A stretch of 17,882 bases of DNA from Cyclobacteriaceae bacterium (GCA_013140395.1 JABFSY010000382.1:1-17882); one strand, 5' to 3'. Shown: positions 8,691 to 16,397, numbered from the stretch's first letter. Made by a program: numbers and translations. Notes: generated by a model not told the origin, from the sequence alone.

Positions 8691-9820
8691 GCAAGTTTTC
8701 TCATTTCGCTTTCTTTATTGTACACGTTTGGAGAAACACGGATGGCATCGCCCCGAAAAGAAACGGAGATATTATTTTTTTGTAATCTGACTTTCAGCTT
8801 TTCACGATCAATCCCCTCAGGCAGCCGAACACCAAAAAGATGATTTGCGCGATTTTTTTCGTCCTCAATCCAAAAGCCATTTTCTCGAAGTTCGGCAATG
8901 GCACCGCTGGCTATTTTGGAGCAGTACTGCTGAATATTTTTGGGTTTCCACGCGTTGATTTGCTTCAGCGCAGCAAGTAGCATGGGCACTAAAATGAAAT
9001 TGCTATGCTCCCCCACTTCGTAACGAAGTGCCCCTGGCTGGTACTCATTTTTATAATTTCCTAAAGCAGCAAAATTCTCACTGTGTAGGCGGTTGATCCA
9101 GTTTTCTTCGATTGGCTTACCTCCATCAAAATTAGATCCGTAGTAGGCCAACCCCAGTGAATATGGCCCCATCAACCATTTGTATCCTCCACAAATGAGA
9201 GCATCGGGTTGAATTTGTTCAACATCAAAGGGAAGAGCACCTACCGATTGAGTGCCGTCAATAACCAGTAGAGCCCCCACTGCTCTCGTTCTTTTTCTAA
9301 TCTCCGCAAGCTGAAAGAGTGTGCCGTCCGCCCAGTGCACATGCCCTAGTGCGACCAACTTTGTTTTGTTGTTAATGGACTGAAGAATACGTTCGTTCCA
9401 AATCTTCCCCCTTCCTGCAAGATCCGATGGCGGAGAAATCACTTTTAGTTCAGCCTGTTTTTCGGATGCCAATTTTTGCCAAGGATAATAGTTGCTCGGA
9501 AATTGTTCGGCCGCAACAATCATGTTTTCCCCTTTGCTAATGCGCACATTGGCTACCACATTGGCCATGCCGTATGAGACAGATGGGATTATTACGATTT
9601 GCTTTTTGTCAGGCGCATGGATCAGTTTCGCAAATTCAGCCCGCACTTTTTCCGTATCGCCAAAAAAATCGCTGGTTGAAATTGAAAATGGATTTCTTTT
9701 TCGCTTGATGCCTTCTATACCTGCCTTTTCCACACTCTTCAAAAGTGGACTCATGTAGGCGCAATTCAGATAGATGCTATTGGCAGGTAGTGAAAACTTT
9801 GAACGTTGGTTGGAAAGCAT
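8672..9820 (-). CDS. Class V aminotransferase / cysteine desulfurase-like PLP enzyme
   Basis: A 382-residue fold type I PLP enzyme of the aminotransferase class V family. The Schiff-base lysine is K214 in GGYKWLMGP, the pyridine-binding Asp is D188 in VIDGTQSVG, and H163 (VHWADG) stands near the usual cofactor-stacking region. I chose the ATG at 9818-9820 because it leaves one base after the stop of the upstream lipoprotein gene; an in-frame start at 9874 would overlap that gene and add a non-homologous leader. There is no cysteine loop characteristic of housekeeping IscS/SufS that I can see, so a true desulfurase role is doubtful. It may instead resemble isopenicillin N epimerase-like or selenocysteine-lyase-like members; the substrate is unknown. 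Translational coupling to the upstream gene is likely. Confidence 0.9.
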   Translation of the reverse strand: MLSNQRSKFSLPANSIYLNCAYMSPLLKSVEKAGIEGIKRKRNPFSISTSDFFGDTEKVRAEFAKLIHAPDKKQIVIIPSVSYGMANVVANVRISKGENMIVAAEQFPSNYYPWQKLASEKQAELKVISPPSDLAGRGKIWNERILQSINNKTKLVALGHVHWADGTLFQLAEIRKRTRAVGALLVIDGTQSVGALPFDVEQIQPDALICGGYKWLMGPYSLGLAYYGSNFDGGKPIEENWINRLHSENFAALGNYKNEYQPGALRYEVGEHSNFILVPMLLAALKQINAWKPKNIQQYCSKIASGAIAELRENGFWIEDEKNRANHLFGVRLPEGIDREKLKVRLQKNNISVSFRGDAIRVSPNVYNKESEMRKLAQVLIG

Positions 9821-9821
9821 G

Positions 9822-10733
9822 TTAGTAGTTTTTGCGTGACAGGCCCAGTGAATCACGTAAGCCAATAAACTCATTTTTATTCTTACTCCAATAATCTAAC
9901 CGGATACTTTTTTCTAAAGCCGCTTTGGTGGTCACCTGCTTCCCGCGTTCAACGAAGTGTTCTTCCCAACCCATTACGGTATAAGGAAACTTTTTTAGGT
10001 AGGTTATTACCAACGTCCGGTTGAGTACTGGCATTTGAATCGAGTAATTTACTTGATCATTGCTTTTCTCCGAGGTAATCATTGCTTTTTGTTCCTTCAT
10101 AGGAGTATGCAGCAGGCGAGTGAAGAAAAATCCGGGAATAATAGTTACTTCTCCAAGTGGCAATCGCTCCGGATCAAGTCGGATCAGATTCCACAATTCG
10201 TCTTCCAACCAAGTAGCATTGAGGATTTCCGATTGGTCGCCCTCGCTTTCAAAATAGGAATTGGACTGAATCTGATATTTCTTGTTTTTCAAATTCAACT
10301 GACCAAAAACCTGTCCACACCATTCCTGCGAACTAAATGTGGCCTTTAGCGTATGGGGAGAAACTTGCCGCTCGATGGGCGTAAACACCGACAACATCAT
10401 AGAATAGGGATAAACGCCCGTTACAAAATTCTTTGTGAAGTTCATCTTCAAAACCGAAACCTTATCACTTCCGGCACTTGACGGATCATCTAGTTTCAGC
10501 TGCCTTTTTTGAGAAAAGTCTTCACTGACAAAAATAAGAACAGCGCTTCCATCGCGGTCTTCGCCATACCTGGATTGAGATAATTGATAGGTATTGATTT
10601 CTGCCTGTCCGTTGTACCAATATTTCTTGAACTCTTCCTTTTGGTAAGGGCGAGCGCTGGTATCCTGCAAAGCGATCGGCTTTGTACATGAAAAAGCAAT
10701 GATGCAAAAAACAGGTAGTGGTAATCTTAACAT
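9822..10733 (-). CDS. Predicted lipoprotein of unknown function
   Basis: This 303-residue protein begins MLRLPLPVFCIIAFSC, a short hydrophobic leader ending at Cys16, consistent with a lipoprotein signal although the residue before the last lipobox position (Phe) is not ideal. The mature part starts with a YWYNGQAEINTYQL block followed by SRYGEDRDGSAVLIFVSEDF, and ends with a charged tail. I recognise this as a protein conserved in Bacteroidota; I recall relatives being labelled septum formation inhibitor Maf, but none of the Maf nucleotide pyrophosphatase features are here, so I do not use that name. It has no recognisable catalytic motif. It is the first gene of a two-gene unit with the aminotransferase (1-nt spacing) and is divergent from the 82-aa gene. 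Confidence 0.8.
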   Translation of the reverse strand: MLRLPLPVFCIIAFSCTKPIALQDTSARPYQKEEFKKYWYNGQAEINTYQLSQSRYGEDRDGSAVLIFVSEDFSQKRQLKLDDPSSAGSDKVSVLKMNFTKNFVTGVYPYSMMLSVFTPIERQVSPHTLKATFSSQEWCGQVFGQLNLKNKKYQIQSNSYFESEGDQSEILNATWLEDELWNLIRLDPERLPLGEVTIIPGFFFTRLLHTPMKEQKAMITSEKSNDQVNYSIQMPVLNRTLVITYLKKFPYTVMGWEEHFVERGKQVTTKAALEKSIRLDYWSKNKNEFIGLRDSLGLSRKNY

Positions 10734-10869
10734 AATTGTAGTGTTGCAAGTCCCATCGGAAACAATAGTCTTAAAAAGAAATCAAAAAAACATCCCTATC
10801 GATTGACCATTTGTGTTTTATTGGGTTACCATCTTTGCCATCGGCCGATCAAACCAAAAGCATTTTTCT

Positions 10870-11118
10870 ATGAAGGTGGCCTGCGAGCAGTACAAAGGAA
10901 TCACATATATTCGAATTGCGGCATTACCCGAAAAACAAAAACGACTGTTTTGGGTTTCTTTCGACCAAGAAAAAATCATCAAGATTCTGAAAGATGATAC
11001 GTTGTTGAACGATTGCGTCTTGTTTAACGACTATTCGGAATGGCTGAAGTCTGTTCTCAAAGAAGAGGTGAGCATGCCGGTGACGGAGTCAATAAATGTC
11101 GTTCGTCAGGTAGCCTAG
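10870..11118 (+). CDS. Small hypothetical protein (82 aa)
   Basis: The ATG at 10870 gives a soluble 82-residue protein with alternating charged and hydrophobic segments, no signal peptide and no membrane segment. Notable pieces are YKGITYIRIAALPEKQKRLF, WVSFDQEKIIKILKDD and a YSEWLKSVLKEE helix. I do not recognise the family. An in-frame start at 10813 would add 19 residues in what looks like promoter DNA, so I prefer 10870. It is flanked by a divergent lipoprotein gene and a convergent VOC gene, with which it shares the four bases CTAG at its stop. The lack of stops and the plausible protein composition favour a real gene, but it could be lineage-restricted. Confidence 0.65.
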   Translation: MKVACEQYKGITYIRIAALPEKQKRLFWVSFDQEKIIKILKDDTLLNDCVLFNDYSEWLKSVLKEEVSMPVTESINVVRQVA

Positions 11119-11513
11119 TCCCAAATCCCTTTAGGCACAATTTCTAAAACATTTCCAATGGGGTCATTAAAGTAAAATGACTTCTGCCCGTTGTCCCAAG
11201 CCACTTCATCAATCACAGCGATATCCATAGATTCAATTTCTTTTTTGGCTCTTTCATAGATATTGGCTTCTACCTCTAATGCGAAATGATATTTACCGCT
11301 TGAGTAGTGCGCTGGCGGACTCTTCTTCAAAGAGGAACTGTTCGGATTAAAGCAAAGAAGTACCGAACTACCCGTCCGAAAAAAGATGTGCTTGTTTTCG
11401 ACAAAGGAAATGATGAGCAAACCCAATTTTTCGTGGTAGAAATGAAGAGCTAGTTCTAAATCTGCGAAGTAAAGGCAGGTTTCCTTTACCTGTGTAAATT
11501 GAGTTGTCAACAT
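11115..11513 (-). CDS. VOC / glyoxalase-fold family protein
   Basis: A 132-residue single-module vicinal-oxygen-chelate protein. It shows both beta-alpha-beta-beta-beta repeats: KETCLYFADLELALHFYHEK at the start, and YHFALEVE plus FYFNDPIGNVLEIV in the second half. Candidate metal ligands are Glu11 (the position that is often His), the His in YHFALEV and the Glu in VLEIV, so metal binding looks intact. Members of this fold act as glyoxalases, dioxygenases, fosfomycin- or bleomycin-resistance proteins; the sequence alone does not decide. The start ATG at 11511-11513 faces the long AT-rich gene-free region. The stop codon shares two of its bases, within CTAG, with the stop of the 82-aa gene on the other strand. 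Confidence 0.85.
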   Translation of the reverse strand: MLTTQFTQVKETCLYFADLELALHFYHEKLGLLIISFVENKHIFFRTGSSVLLCFNPNSSSLKKSPPAHYSSGKYHFALEVEANIYERAKKEIESMDIAVIDEVAWDNGQKSFYFNDPIGNVLEIVPKGIWD

Positions 11514-11624
11514 GGCGAAAAGGGCGTTTGCTAAAGTTACATGAAAGTGTTTAGCGATCCATTTCTATTCTACTGAAAACTAAGTTGTTAGCCTGAGTTA
11601 ACCAAAAGCATCCTCCTCAGTTGT

Positions 11625-11723
11625 CCACAAAGAAGCGATTAATCAATATGCATTTAATAATCTGATAATCAGTTAATTAAGTGTTAACATGCGAATAATG
11701 TGGATAGAACATCGCTTTTGTGG
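11625..11723. repeat. Imperfect inverted repeat, 71-bp spacer
   Basis: The left arm CCACAAAGAAGCGAT (11625-11639) and the right arm ATCGCTTTTGTGG (11711-11723) are reverse complements except for two extra bases in the left arm. The spacer is rich in A and T. The arms overlap or adjoin DnaA-box-like sequences, so the repeat may be a protein-binding arrangement. Confidence 0.55.
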
Positions 11724-11840
11724 AATTCTTTTTTGATTGAATTTCTTGTATTTAACCAACTATTTGTGATTAAACGATTATGTTGAAAAGTTAGACAAAA
11801 CTTACATGCTAAAAGAACGTACTAACCAGCTATTGTGCTT

Positions 11841-11848
11841 TAAATTTG
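11841..11848 (+). promoter_or_regulatory. -7 element (TAAATTTG) for the thioredoxin-fold operon
   Basis: A perfect match to the Bacteroidota -7 consensus TAnnTTTG, ending 21 nt before the ATG at 11870, which predicts a short leader. No good TTG is present at the expected -33 distance. Confidence 0.42.
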
Positions 11849-11869
11849 CTGCGCAAGACCACTACTTTC

Positions 11870-12346
11870 ATGAGACCATTGATCCTCTTTTTCCTGCTTT
11901 GTTCAAGCTCCGTTTTTAGCCAGTCGGTTGAGTCCGTGAAATTGGTAGATCTGCAAAAAATTATTCAAGCCACTGGCGATCGTATTCTGGTGATCAACTT
12001 TTGGGCCACCTGGTGTGCGCCCTGTATAAAAGAGATTCCGTATTTTGAAAAGCTTAACGCAGAAGACAAAAATGCAGAGGTGGTTTTAGTGAGTATGGAC
12101 TACGACCTTGATCCGAATACTGACAAAGTCAATAGATTTGTAACTCGAAAGAAAATAAAATCACGAGTTTTGGTGTTAAATGAGAGTGATCCTAATTCGT
12201 GGATTGATAAGATTGACAAACGCTGGTCGGGGGCCTTGCCGGCAACACTTGTTGTAAATAGTAAAACAGGCAAACGAGAATTGACACAGGGAGAACTTGG
12301 TGAAGGCGAATTAGAAAAATTGATAGCTAAAGTGAAAAACCAATAA
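11870..12346 (+). CDS. TlpA-like exported thioredoxin-fold protein
   Basis: A 158-residue protein with an N-terminal signal peptide (MRPLILFFLLCSSSVFSQ) and a thioredoxin domain carrying the redox motif WCAPC, with the active cysteines at residues 49 and 52 in FWATWCAPC. The cis-proline region is present as GALPATLVV. This places a thiol-disulfide oxidoreductase of the TlpA/ResA type in the periplasm. I chose the ATG at 11870 over an in-frame TTG at 11846, because the signal peptide then begins at once and the TTG lies within the proposed promoter element. It is followed after 18 nt by a second exported redox protein, so the two probably work together. The direction (reductase for cytochrome maturation or for another peroxidase-like protein) is not evident. 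Confidence 0.9.
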   Translation: MRPLILFFLLCSSSVFSQSVESVKLVDLQKIIQATGDRILVINFWATWCAPCIKEIPYFEKLNAEDKNAEVVLVSMDYDLDPNTDKVNRFVTRKKIKSRVLVLNESDPNSWIDKIDKRWSGALPATLVVNSKTGKRELTQGELGEGELEKLIAKVKNQ

Positions 12347-12364
12347 TTAAATAATAGACAGATT

Positions 12365-12961
12365 ATGAAAACAACTTTTTTAATGATGCTCTTTGCGCTG
12401 CTTTGGGCAGGCTCACCTGTAAAGGAAGGTTATGAGATAGGTGACACCGCTGCTGATTTTAAGCTGAAAAATGTAGATGGTAAAATGGTTTCCCTGGCGG
12501 ATTTTAAAGATGCGAAAGGATTTATCGTTGTGTTTGACTGCAACACGTGCCCATACTCAAAAGCATACAATGAAAGAATTATTGCCTTAAACAAAAAATA
12601 CGCTTCTCTTGGCTTCCCGGTTATCGCCATCAACCCAAATGATCCAACTCAATCAAGAGGTGATTCATTTGACGAAATGGTAAAAGTGGCAAAAAAGAAA
12701 GGTTATGACTTCCCCTACTTGGTCGATGAATCTCAATCTGTTGCAAAATCATTTGGAGCAACCAATACCCCACACGCGTTTGTGCTTACCAAAGAATTGA
12801 AAGTAGCCTACATTGGAGCTATTGATGATAGCGCGCGTAAACCACAGGAAGCAACCAAACATTATGTTGAAGATGCAGTAAATGCGCTGTTGACTGGAAA
12901 ACCTGTAACCACAACAAAAGTAAAAGCGATTGGCTGCGGGATTAAATGGAAGAACGCTTAA
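12365..12961 (+). CDS. Exported redoxin (AhpC/TSA-like thioredoxin family protein)
   Basis: A 198-residue protein with a signal peptide (MKTTFLMMLFALLWAG) and an AhpC/TSA-type thioredoxin fold (GDTAADFKLKNVDGK, then FIVVFDCNTCPYSKAY). The CxxC-type pair C59 and C62 sits where peroxiredoxins have the peroxidatic Cys. The cis-Pro motif is TPHAFVL. A further cysteine, C191, lies in the C-terminal tail (AIGCGIKWK); I recall this tail as conserved among relatives, which would suggest a third redox residue. It may reduce peroxides or thiols, with the TlpA-like neighbour as electron donor, but this is inference. It is the last gene before a strong hairpin terminator. Confidence 0.88.
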   Translation: MKTTFLMMLFALLWAGSPVKEGYEIGDTAADFKLKNVDGKMVSLADFKDAKGFIVVFDCNTCPYSKAYNERIIALNKKYASLGFPVIAINPNDPTQSRGDSFDEMVKVAKKKGYDFPYLVDESQSVAKSFGATNTPHAFVLTKELKVAYIGAIDDSARKPQEATKHYVEDAVNALLTGKPVTTTKVKAIGCGIKWKNA

Positions 12962-12983
12962 ACAAATAAACCATTCGAAAAAA

Positions 12984-13016
12984 AAGAGCCTGCATTTTTT
13001 GCAGGCTCTTCTTTTG
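12984..13016. terminator. Strong bidirectional intrinsic terminator
   Basis: An 11-bp perfect stem (AAGAGCCTGCA at 12984-12994, TGCAGGCTCTT at 13000-13010) with a 5-nt T loop. On the plus strand it is followed by CTTTTG, and on the minus strand by a run of eight T residues counted from the stem base. It sits between the convergent redoxin and cupin genes and should end transcription from both. Confidence 0.9.
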
Positions 13017-13028
13017 TTAGATAAGCAC

Positions 13029-13391
13029 TTATAGCCAATCCAATTGAGTTACGGTCTTCGCCATTACTAGTTCCCCTGTGTGTTTTGTTTGCTTTGGTTC
13101 AACCAGCATAATATGAACATCCTCCCCATTTGTCCGCGGTCGATGCTCCACACCTTTGGGCACCAATAGAACTTCGCCCGTTTTTATTTCCACTGTTTTA
13201 TCACGGAAGTCCATGATCAGAGTCCCCTTGTAAATGATAAACAGCTCATCCTCGTGGTCATGCTTATGCCAGACAAATTCGTCTTTTACTTTCGCAAGCT
13301 TCAAATAGTTGTCGTTCAACTCCGCAATAAGGTACGGATGCCAATACTCCTTGATTGCTGCAAACTTTTCTTCAATATTAATTGGGCTCAT
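13029..13391 (-). CDS. Cupin domain protein
   Basis: A 120-residue single-domain cupin. The first motif is complete (H42, H44, E49 and G56 in WHKHDHEDELFIIYKG), and the second is complete (G72, P78, G80, H83 in PKGVEHRP), so a mononuclear metal site is likely. Such small cupins are often sugar- or metabolite-binding or act as simple isomerases or dioxygenases; the specific role is unknown. The start ATG at 13389-13391 lies 8 nt after the phosphorylase stop, suggesting one transcript, but a metabolic link is not established. It ends just before the bidirectional terminator. Confidence 0.88.
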   Translation of the reverse strand: MSPINIEEKFAAIKEYWHPYLIAELNDNYLKLAKVKDEFVWHKHDHEDELFIIYKGTLIMDFRDKTVEIKTGEVLLVPKGVEHRPRTNGEDVHIMLVEPKQTKHTGELVMAKTVTQLDWL

Positions 13392-13399
13392 CTTTCAGA

Positions 13400-15037
13400 C
13401 TACTTGCTGATGTAAAGTTTTTCGTAGTACTCCTCGAGCATACGCTTAACTGCAAATTGTTCTTTTGTGCTAAGTATGCTCTGCTTCATCATTTCTACCC
13501 ATTTCTTCTGATTCGTATAGTAACACGGAACAACTTCCTGTAGCAAAACTTTGTAAAAAGCTTTTTGGTCGTGGGCATCTAATTTTTCTTCTTTCTTGTT
13601 CTCGTAACCGTCTCCAATTTGCCAGCCGTTTACTCCATGCTGGCAGGCTTCGGGCCACCAACCGTCCAAAATGCTTAGGTTTAGCACTCCGTTCATAGCG
13701 GCTTTCATGCCCGATGTGCCACTGGCTTCCTGCGGCCTGCGAGGATTGTTGAGCCATACATCACTGCCTCTAACCAGCATCGAACCGATGGTCATGTCAT
13801 AATTTTCCAGAAATACCACCGAGTTGGGATACTCTTTCGTAAGCGCAACAATATTTTCTACAATTTCTTTTCCTCGATCATCTTGCGGATGAGCTTTCCC
13901 CGAAAATATAATCTGGAGTTTTCCACTGCGAAACAATCCATCAATCTTAGGTCGATCTGTAAAAATAAAATCACTGCGTTTATAAGGCACGGCTCGTCTA
14001 GAGAATCCTATGAGCAGTGAGTCTTCCTTTAATTGAACGCCTGTGCGCTCCTTAACAAAGTCAAGAAGCTTTTTCTTGTTTGCTGAGTGAGCCGACCTCA
14101 AATCGCCTCCTCTCTCCGCAGTTTCGAACATTCTGGAGTCAACCCATGTGGGCAGGTGGATGGCGTTGGTGATTCCAACAATCTCTGAGCGATCTTTTAC
14201 TTTACTCCACATCTTGTTGGCAGTAACAGCATGCAATTGAGCAACGGCATTTGCTTTTCTCGAAAGCCGCAAAGCGCCAACCGTCATATTAAATGGCGAA
14301 CCACCGAGCTGCTTCAATTGCTTTTTAGAAAAGCTGCCATTATCTGCACCCATGTACAACAGTCGATCGATATAATGCGATTCGTTGCCTTGTACCACCG
14401 GAGTATGTGTGGTAAAAACTATTTCGTTTCGTGTTTTTTCAAAAGCCTCTTCAAAAGTCCTTCCAGCTTCAAGTTTTTCGCGCATCAATTCAAATCCTGC
14501 AAAAAGCGCATGGCCCTCGTTAAAATGATATACATCGGTCTTAATGCCAAGTGCTTTGAGGGCCTTCACTCCACCGATGCCTAGAACCATTTCCTGTGCT
14601 ATCCGCTCTTCGCCAAACCAACCATAGAGCTGTCCGGTTATCCAAGCATCTTCATTGCCGGGTACATCCGTATCCAACAAGTACAAAGGAACATTACCAT
14701 GCGTATCGTCTAGCCAAACCTTGCACTTTACTTCGCGCTTGCGAATGGTAACGCTAACCATCACCCCTGTGTCTTTCAGAAAATCATATTTGTAAATGGG
14801 ATACGTGTCTAACACTTTCCCGTCTTTCGTGATTCGCTGATCAGTGTACCCTTGCTTCCACTTGATGCCAAGTCCAACCATAGGATATCCATGATCTTTC
14901 GCACCCTTCAGGTAATCACCGGCCAGAATGCCCAAGCCGCCTGCATAAATTTTGAAGTCGCTGTGCATAGCATACTCCATACAGAAGTAAGCAACGCGGG
15001 GCAATTTTGATTTCTCGAGTGCCATAGTTTTCAACAT
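13400..15037 (-). CDS. glgP: Alpha-glucan (glycogen) phosphorylase, short GT35 form
   Basis: A 545-residue GT35 phosphorylase that releases glucose-1-phosphate from alpha-1,4-glucan with PLP. The PLP lysine is K445 in EASGTSGMKAAMNG. Other conserved parts are EYAMHSDFKIYAGGLGILAG (residues 21-40), HFNEGHALF (171-179), TTHTPV (209-214), SRRAVPYKR (346-354) and NNPRRPQEASG. It is much shorter than the roughly 800-residue maltodextrin/glycogen phosphorylases and corresponds to the compact alpha-glucan phosphorylase branch common in Bacteroidota; it is not truncated, since both conserved ends are present. The ATG at 15035-15037 and one at 15023-15025 are both possible, with only four codons between. 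Downstream is a cupin gene; upstream is a methyltransferase gene. Confidence 0.95.
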   Translation of the reverse strand: MLKTMALEKSKLPRVAYFCMEYAMHSDFKIYAGGLGILAGDYLKGAKDHGYPMVGLGIKWKQGYTDQRITKDGKVLDTYPIYKYDFLKDTGVMVSVTIRKREVKCKVWLDDTHGNVPLYLLDTDVPGNEDAWITGQLYGWFGEERIAQEMVLGIGGVKALKALGIKTDVYHFNEGHALFAGFELMREKLEAGRTFEEAFEKTRNEIVFTTHTPVVQGNESHYIDRLLYMGADNGSFSKKQLKQLGGSPFNMTVGALRLSRKANAVAQLHAVTANKMWSKVKDRSEIVGITNAIHLPTWVDSRMFETAERGGDLRSAHSANKKKLLDFVKERTGVQLKEDSLLIGFSRRAVPYKRSDFIFTDRPKIDGLFRSGKLQIIFSGKAHPQDDRGKEIVENIVALTKEYPNSVVFLENYDMTIGSMLVRGSDVWLNNPRRPQEASGTSGMKAAMNGVLNLSILDGWWPEACQHGVNGWQIGDGYENKKEEKLDAHDQKAFYKVLLQEVVPCYYTNQKKWVEMMKQSILSTKEQFAVKRMLEEYYEKLYISK

Positions 15038-15099
15038 TTAGTAAAAAATAGAATGCCGGTATAATCGTTACGGGTCACGGTTAGTCCGCTGACGCCTAA

Positions 15100-15107
15100 C
15101 AAATGTA
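15100..15107 (-). promoter_or_regulatory. Candidate -7 element (TACATTTG) for the phosphorylase gene
   Basis: A perfect TAnnTTTG match on the minus strand in the 130-bp gap between the methyltransferase and phosphorylase genes, about 60 nt upstream of the first phosphorylase ATG. A TTTTG sequence stands 15 nt upstream, shorter than the usual spacing. Confidence 0.35.
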
Positions 15108-15167
15108 GTTATTTAGAAATCGCAAAAGATCTGTATTTGAAGTTGATCCGGAAAAAAATAGACAAGG

Positions 15168-16343
15168 TTATTCCACGTAAAGCACAAGTCCTTTGAGGTA
15201 CTCACCTTCCCGATGAAAGATTGAAACAGGATGGTCGGCCGGCTGCGACAGATGATGCAGAACTTTGATTTGTCGGCCGGCTTGTATTGCCGCTGAGACA
15301 ACGGTATCGTAAAACAATTGCCTATCCACTACTTGCGAGCAGGAAAAGGTGAACAATATTCCTCCCGATTTGATTATCCTCATCGCGTCTGCATTTAAGC
15401 GTTGGTAGCCTTTCATTGCCTGATGTTTGGCTTCTTTATGTTTCGCGAAGGCGGGGGGATCTAAAATAATTAAATCGTAAAAATCCTTCTTGTCTTTAAT
15501 AAATGTAAATGTGTCGGAGGATATGCATTCGTTTTCTGTCGAATCAAAACCATTCAACTGCAGGTTCTTCCTGGTCATGTCAACCGCCTTCTCCGATGAA
15601 TCTACCGAGTGAACCAAGGCCGCCAGGTTCTGTAAAGCATACACTGAAAAGCCACCCGTATAACAAAATGTGTTAAGCACGGTTTTCCCAACTGACATTT
15701 CTCCGAGGAGTTTTCTGTTCTCTCTTTGATCCAGAAAAAAGCCGGTCTTCTGCCCTTCCTCCCAATCCACGTAAAATTTATTTCCATGCTCAAGGACGGT
15801 ATGTGGCAGTGCTGCCATTCCATAGAGATATTCGTTCTCGGTAGTTGGCTTAAGAGTATTCTGACTTTTGTAATAGACAGCCGTTAGCTGATCTTTTAAA
15901 ACTTCTTGAAGGGTCACGCTGATGAGGTGTCTGTCGTTGTGCATGCCGGCAGAATGGGCTTGCATGACCGCTACTCCTTGATAAATATCTACGATGAGCC
16001 CTGGTAGGCCATCCCCCTCACCGTGCACCAGTCTATAAGCGTTGGTGTTTTCATTTAGAACGCTTGTGCCAATTCGTTGTTGAAATGCAGCGGCTATTTT
16101 TGAACTATATAAATCGGCACCGGGTGGTGTTTCCGAAAACGACAGCACCCGAACCGTGATCGTCCCTTTTTGATAATGCCCGAAGCCAACTGTTTTCTTT
16201 GAGGCATCCTTTACCTCAACCCAATCTCCTTCATTGGGCGTGCCTTCAACAGATTGAATGGCACCCGAAAAGATCCACGGATGAAATCTCTTCACCGAAT
16301 GATCTCGTCCCTGCTTTAATCCAATTACTCCTTTAATTATCAT
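15168..16343 (-). CDS. rlmI: RlmI-type 23S rRNA m5C methyltransferase with N-terminal PUA-like domain
   Basis: This 391-residue protein has a PUA-like N-terminal domain (about 1-80, with HPWIFSGAI), a middle segment with YRLVHGEGDGLPGLIVD, and a Rossmann methyltransferase domain. GQKTGFFLDQRENR (about 197-210), the SAM motif FCYTGG (226-231), DPPAFAK (295-301) and the TFSCSQ cysteine (C335) are characteristic of RlmI-like m5C rRNA methyltransferases. Expected activity is methylation of a 23S rRNA cytosine (C1962 in E. coli numbering) using SAM. I chose the ATG at 16341-16343 over a TTG four codons upstream. It is divergent from the repeat lipoprotein gene. The sequence resembles RlmI throughout, but RlmI-like homologues in other phyla may have different target sites. 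Confidence 0.92.
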   Translation of the reverse strand: MIIKGVIGLKQGRDHSVKRFHPWIFSGAIQSVEGTPNEGDWVEVKDASKKTVGFGHYQKGTITVRVLSFSETPPGADLYSSKIAAAFQQRIGTSVLNENTNAYRLVHGEGDGLPGLIVDIYQGVAVMQAHSAGMHNDRHLISVTLQEVLKDQLTAVYYKSQNTLKPTTENEYLYGMAALPHTVLEHGNKFYVDWEEGQKTGFFLDQRENRKLLGEMSVGKTVLNTFCYTGGFSVYALQNLAALVHSVDSSEKAVDMTRKNLQLNGFDSTENECISSDTFTFIKDKKDFYDLIILDPPAFAKHKEAKHQAMKGYQRLNADAMRIIKSGGILFTFSCSQVVDRQLFYDTVVSAAIQAGRQIKVLHHLSQPADHPVSIFHREGEYLKGLVLYVE

Positions 16344-16365
16344 TATATTCTTCAAAAATATCCCC

Positions 16366-16397
16366 TTGACAAAAAGTAAAGTTACTTAATATATTTG
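16366..16397 (+). promoter_or_regulatory. Promoter of the repeat lipoprotein gene
   Basis: TTGAC beginning at 16366 and a perfect -7 TATATTTG (16390-16397) are separated by 21 nt after the TTG, a good fit to the Bacteroidota TTG/TAnnTTTG pattern. The ATG at 16422 lies 24 nt downstream of the -7 element. It is the best promoter in the window. Confidence 0.55.

Larger units (their letters stand above)
11514..11869. other. AT-rich gene-free region with inverted repeat and DnaA-box-like motifs
   Basis: This is the only stretch above 300 bp in the window without a convincing gene. It contains an imperfect inverted repeat (11625-11639 against 11711-11723), two nonamers one mismatch from the DnaA box TTATCCACA (TTGTCCACA at 11621-11629; TGTGGATAG at 11699-11707, read on the minus strand), and a very AT-rich core with small palindromes such as TTAATTAA and GTTAAC. 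Its right end carries the probable promoter of the thioredoxin-fold genes. It separates divergent genes, so a pure regulatory role is the simplest reading. Confidence 0.5.

Noticed and set aside
10035..10349. 104-aa and overlapping plus-strand open frames inside the lipoprotein gene
   Set aside because: Shadow frames antisense to the lipoprotein; two overlap each other and neither looks like a folded protein.
14231..14584. 117-aa plus-strand open frame inside the phosphorylase gene
   Set aside because: It lies wholly opposite strongly conserved phosphorylase sequence and its translation resembles no protein.
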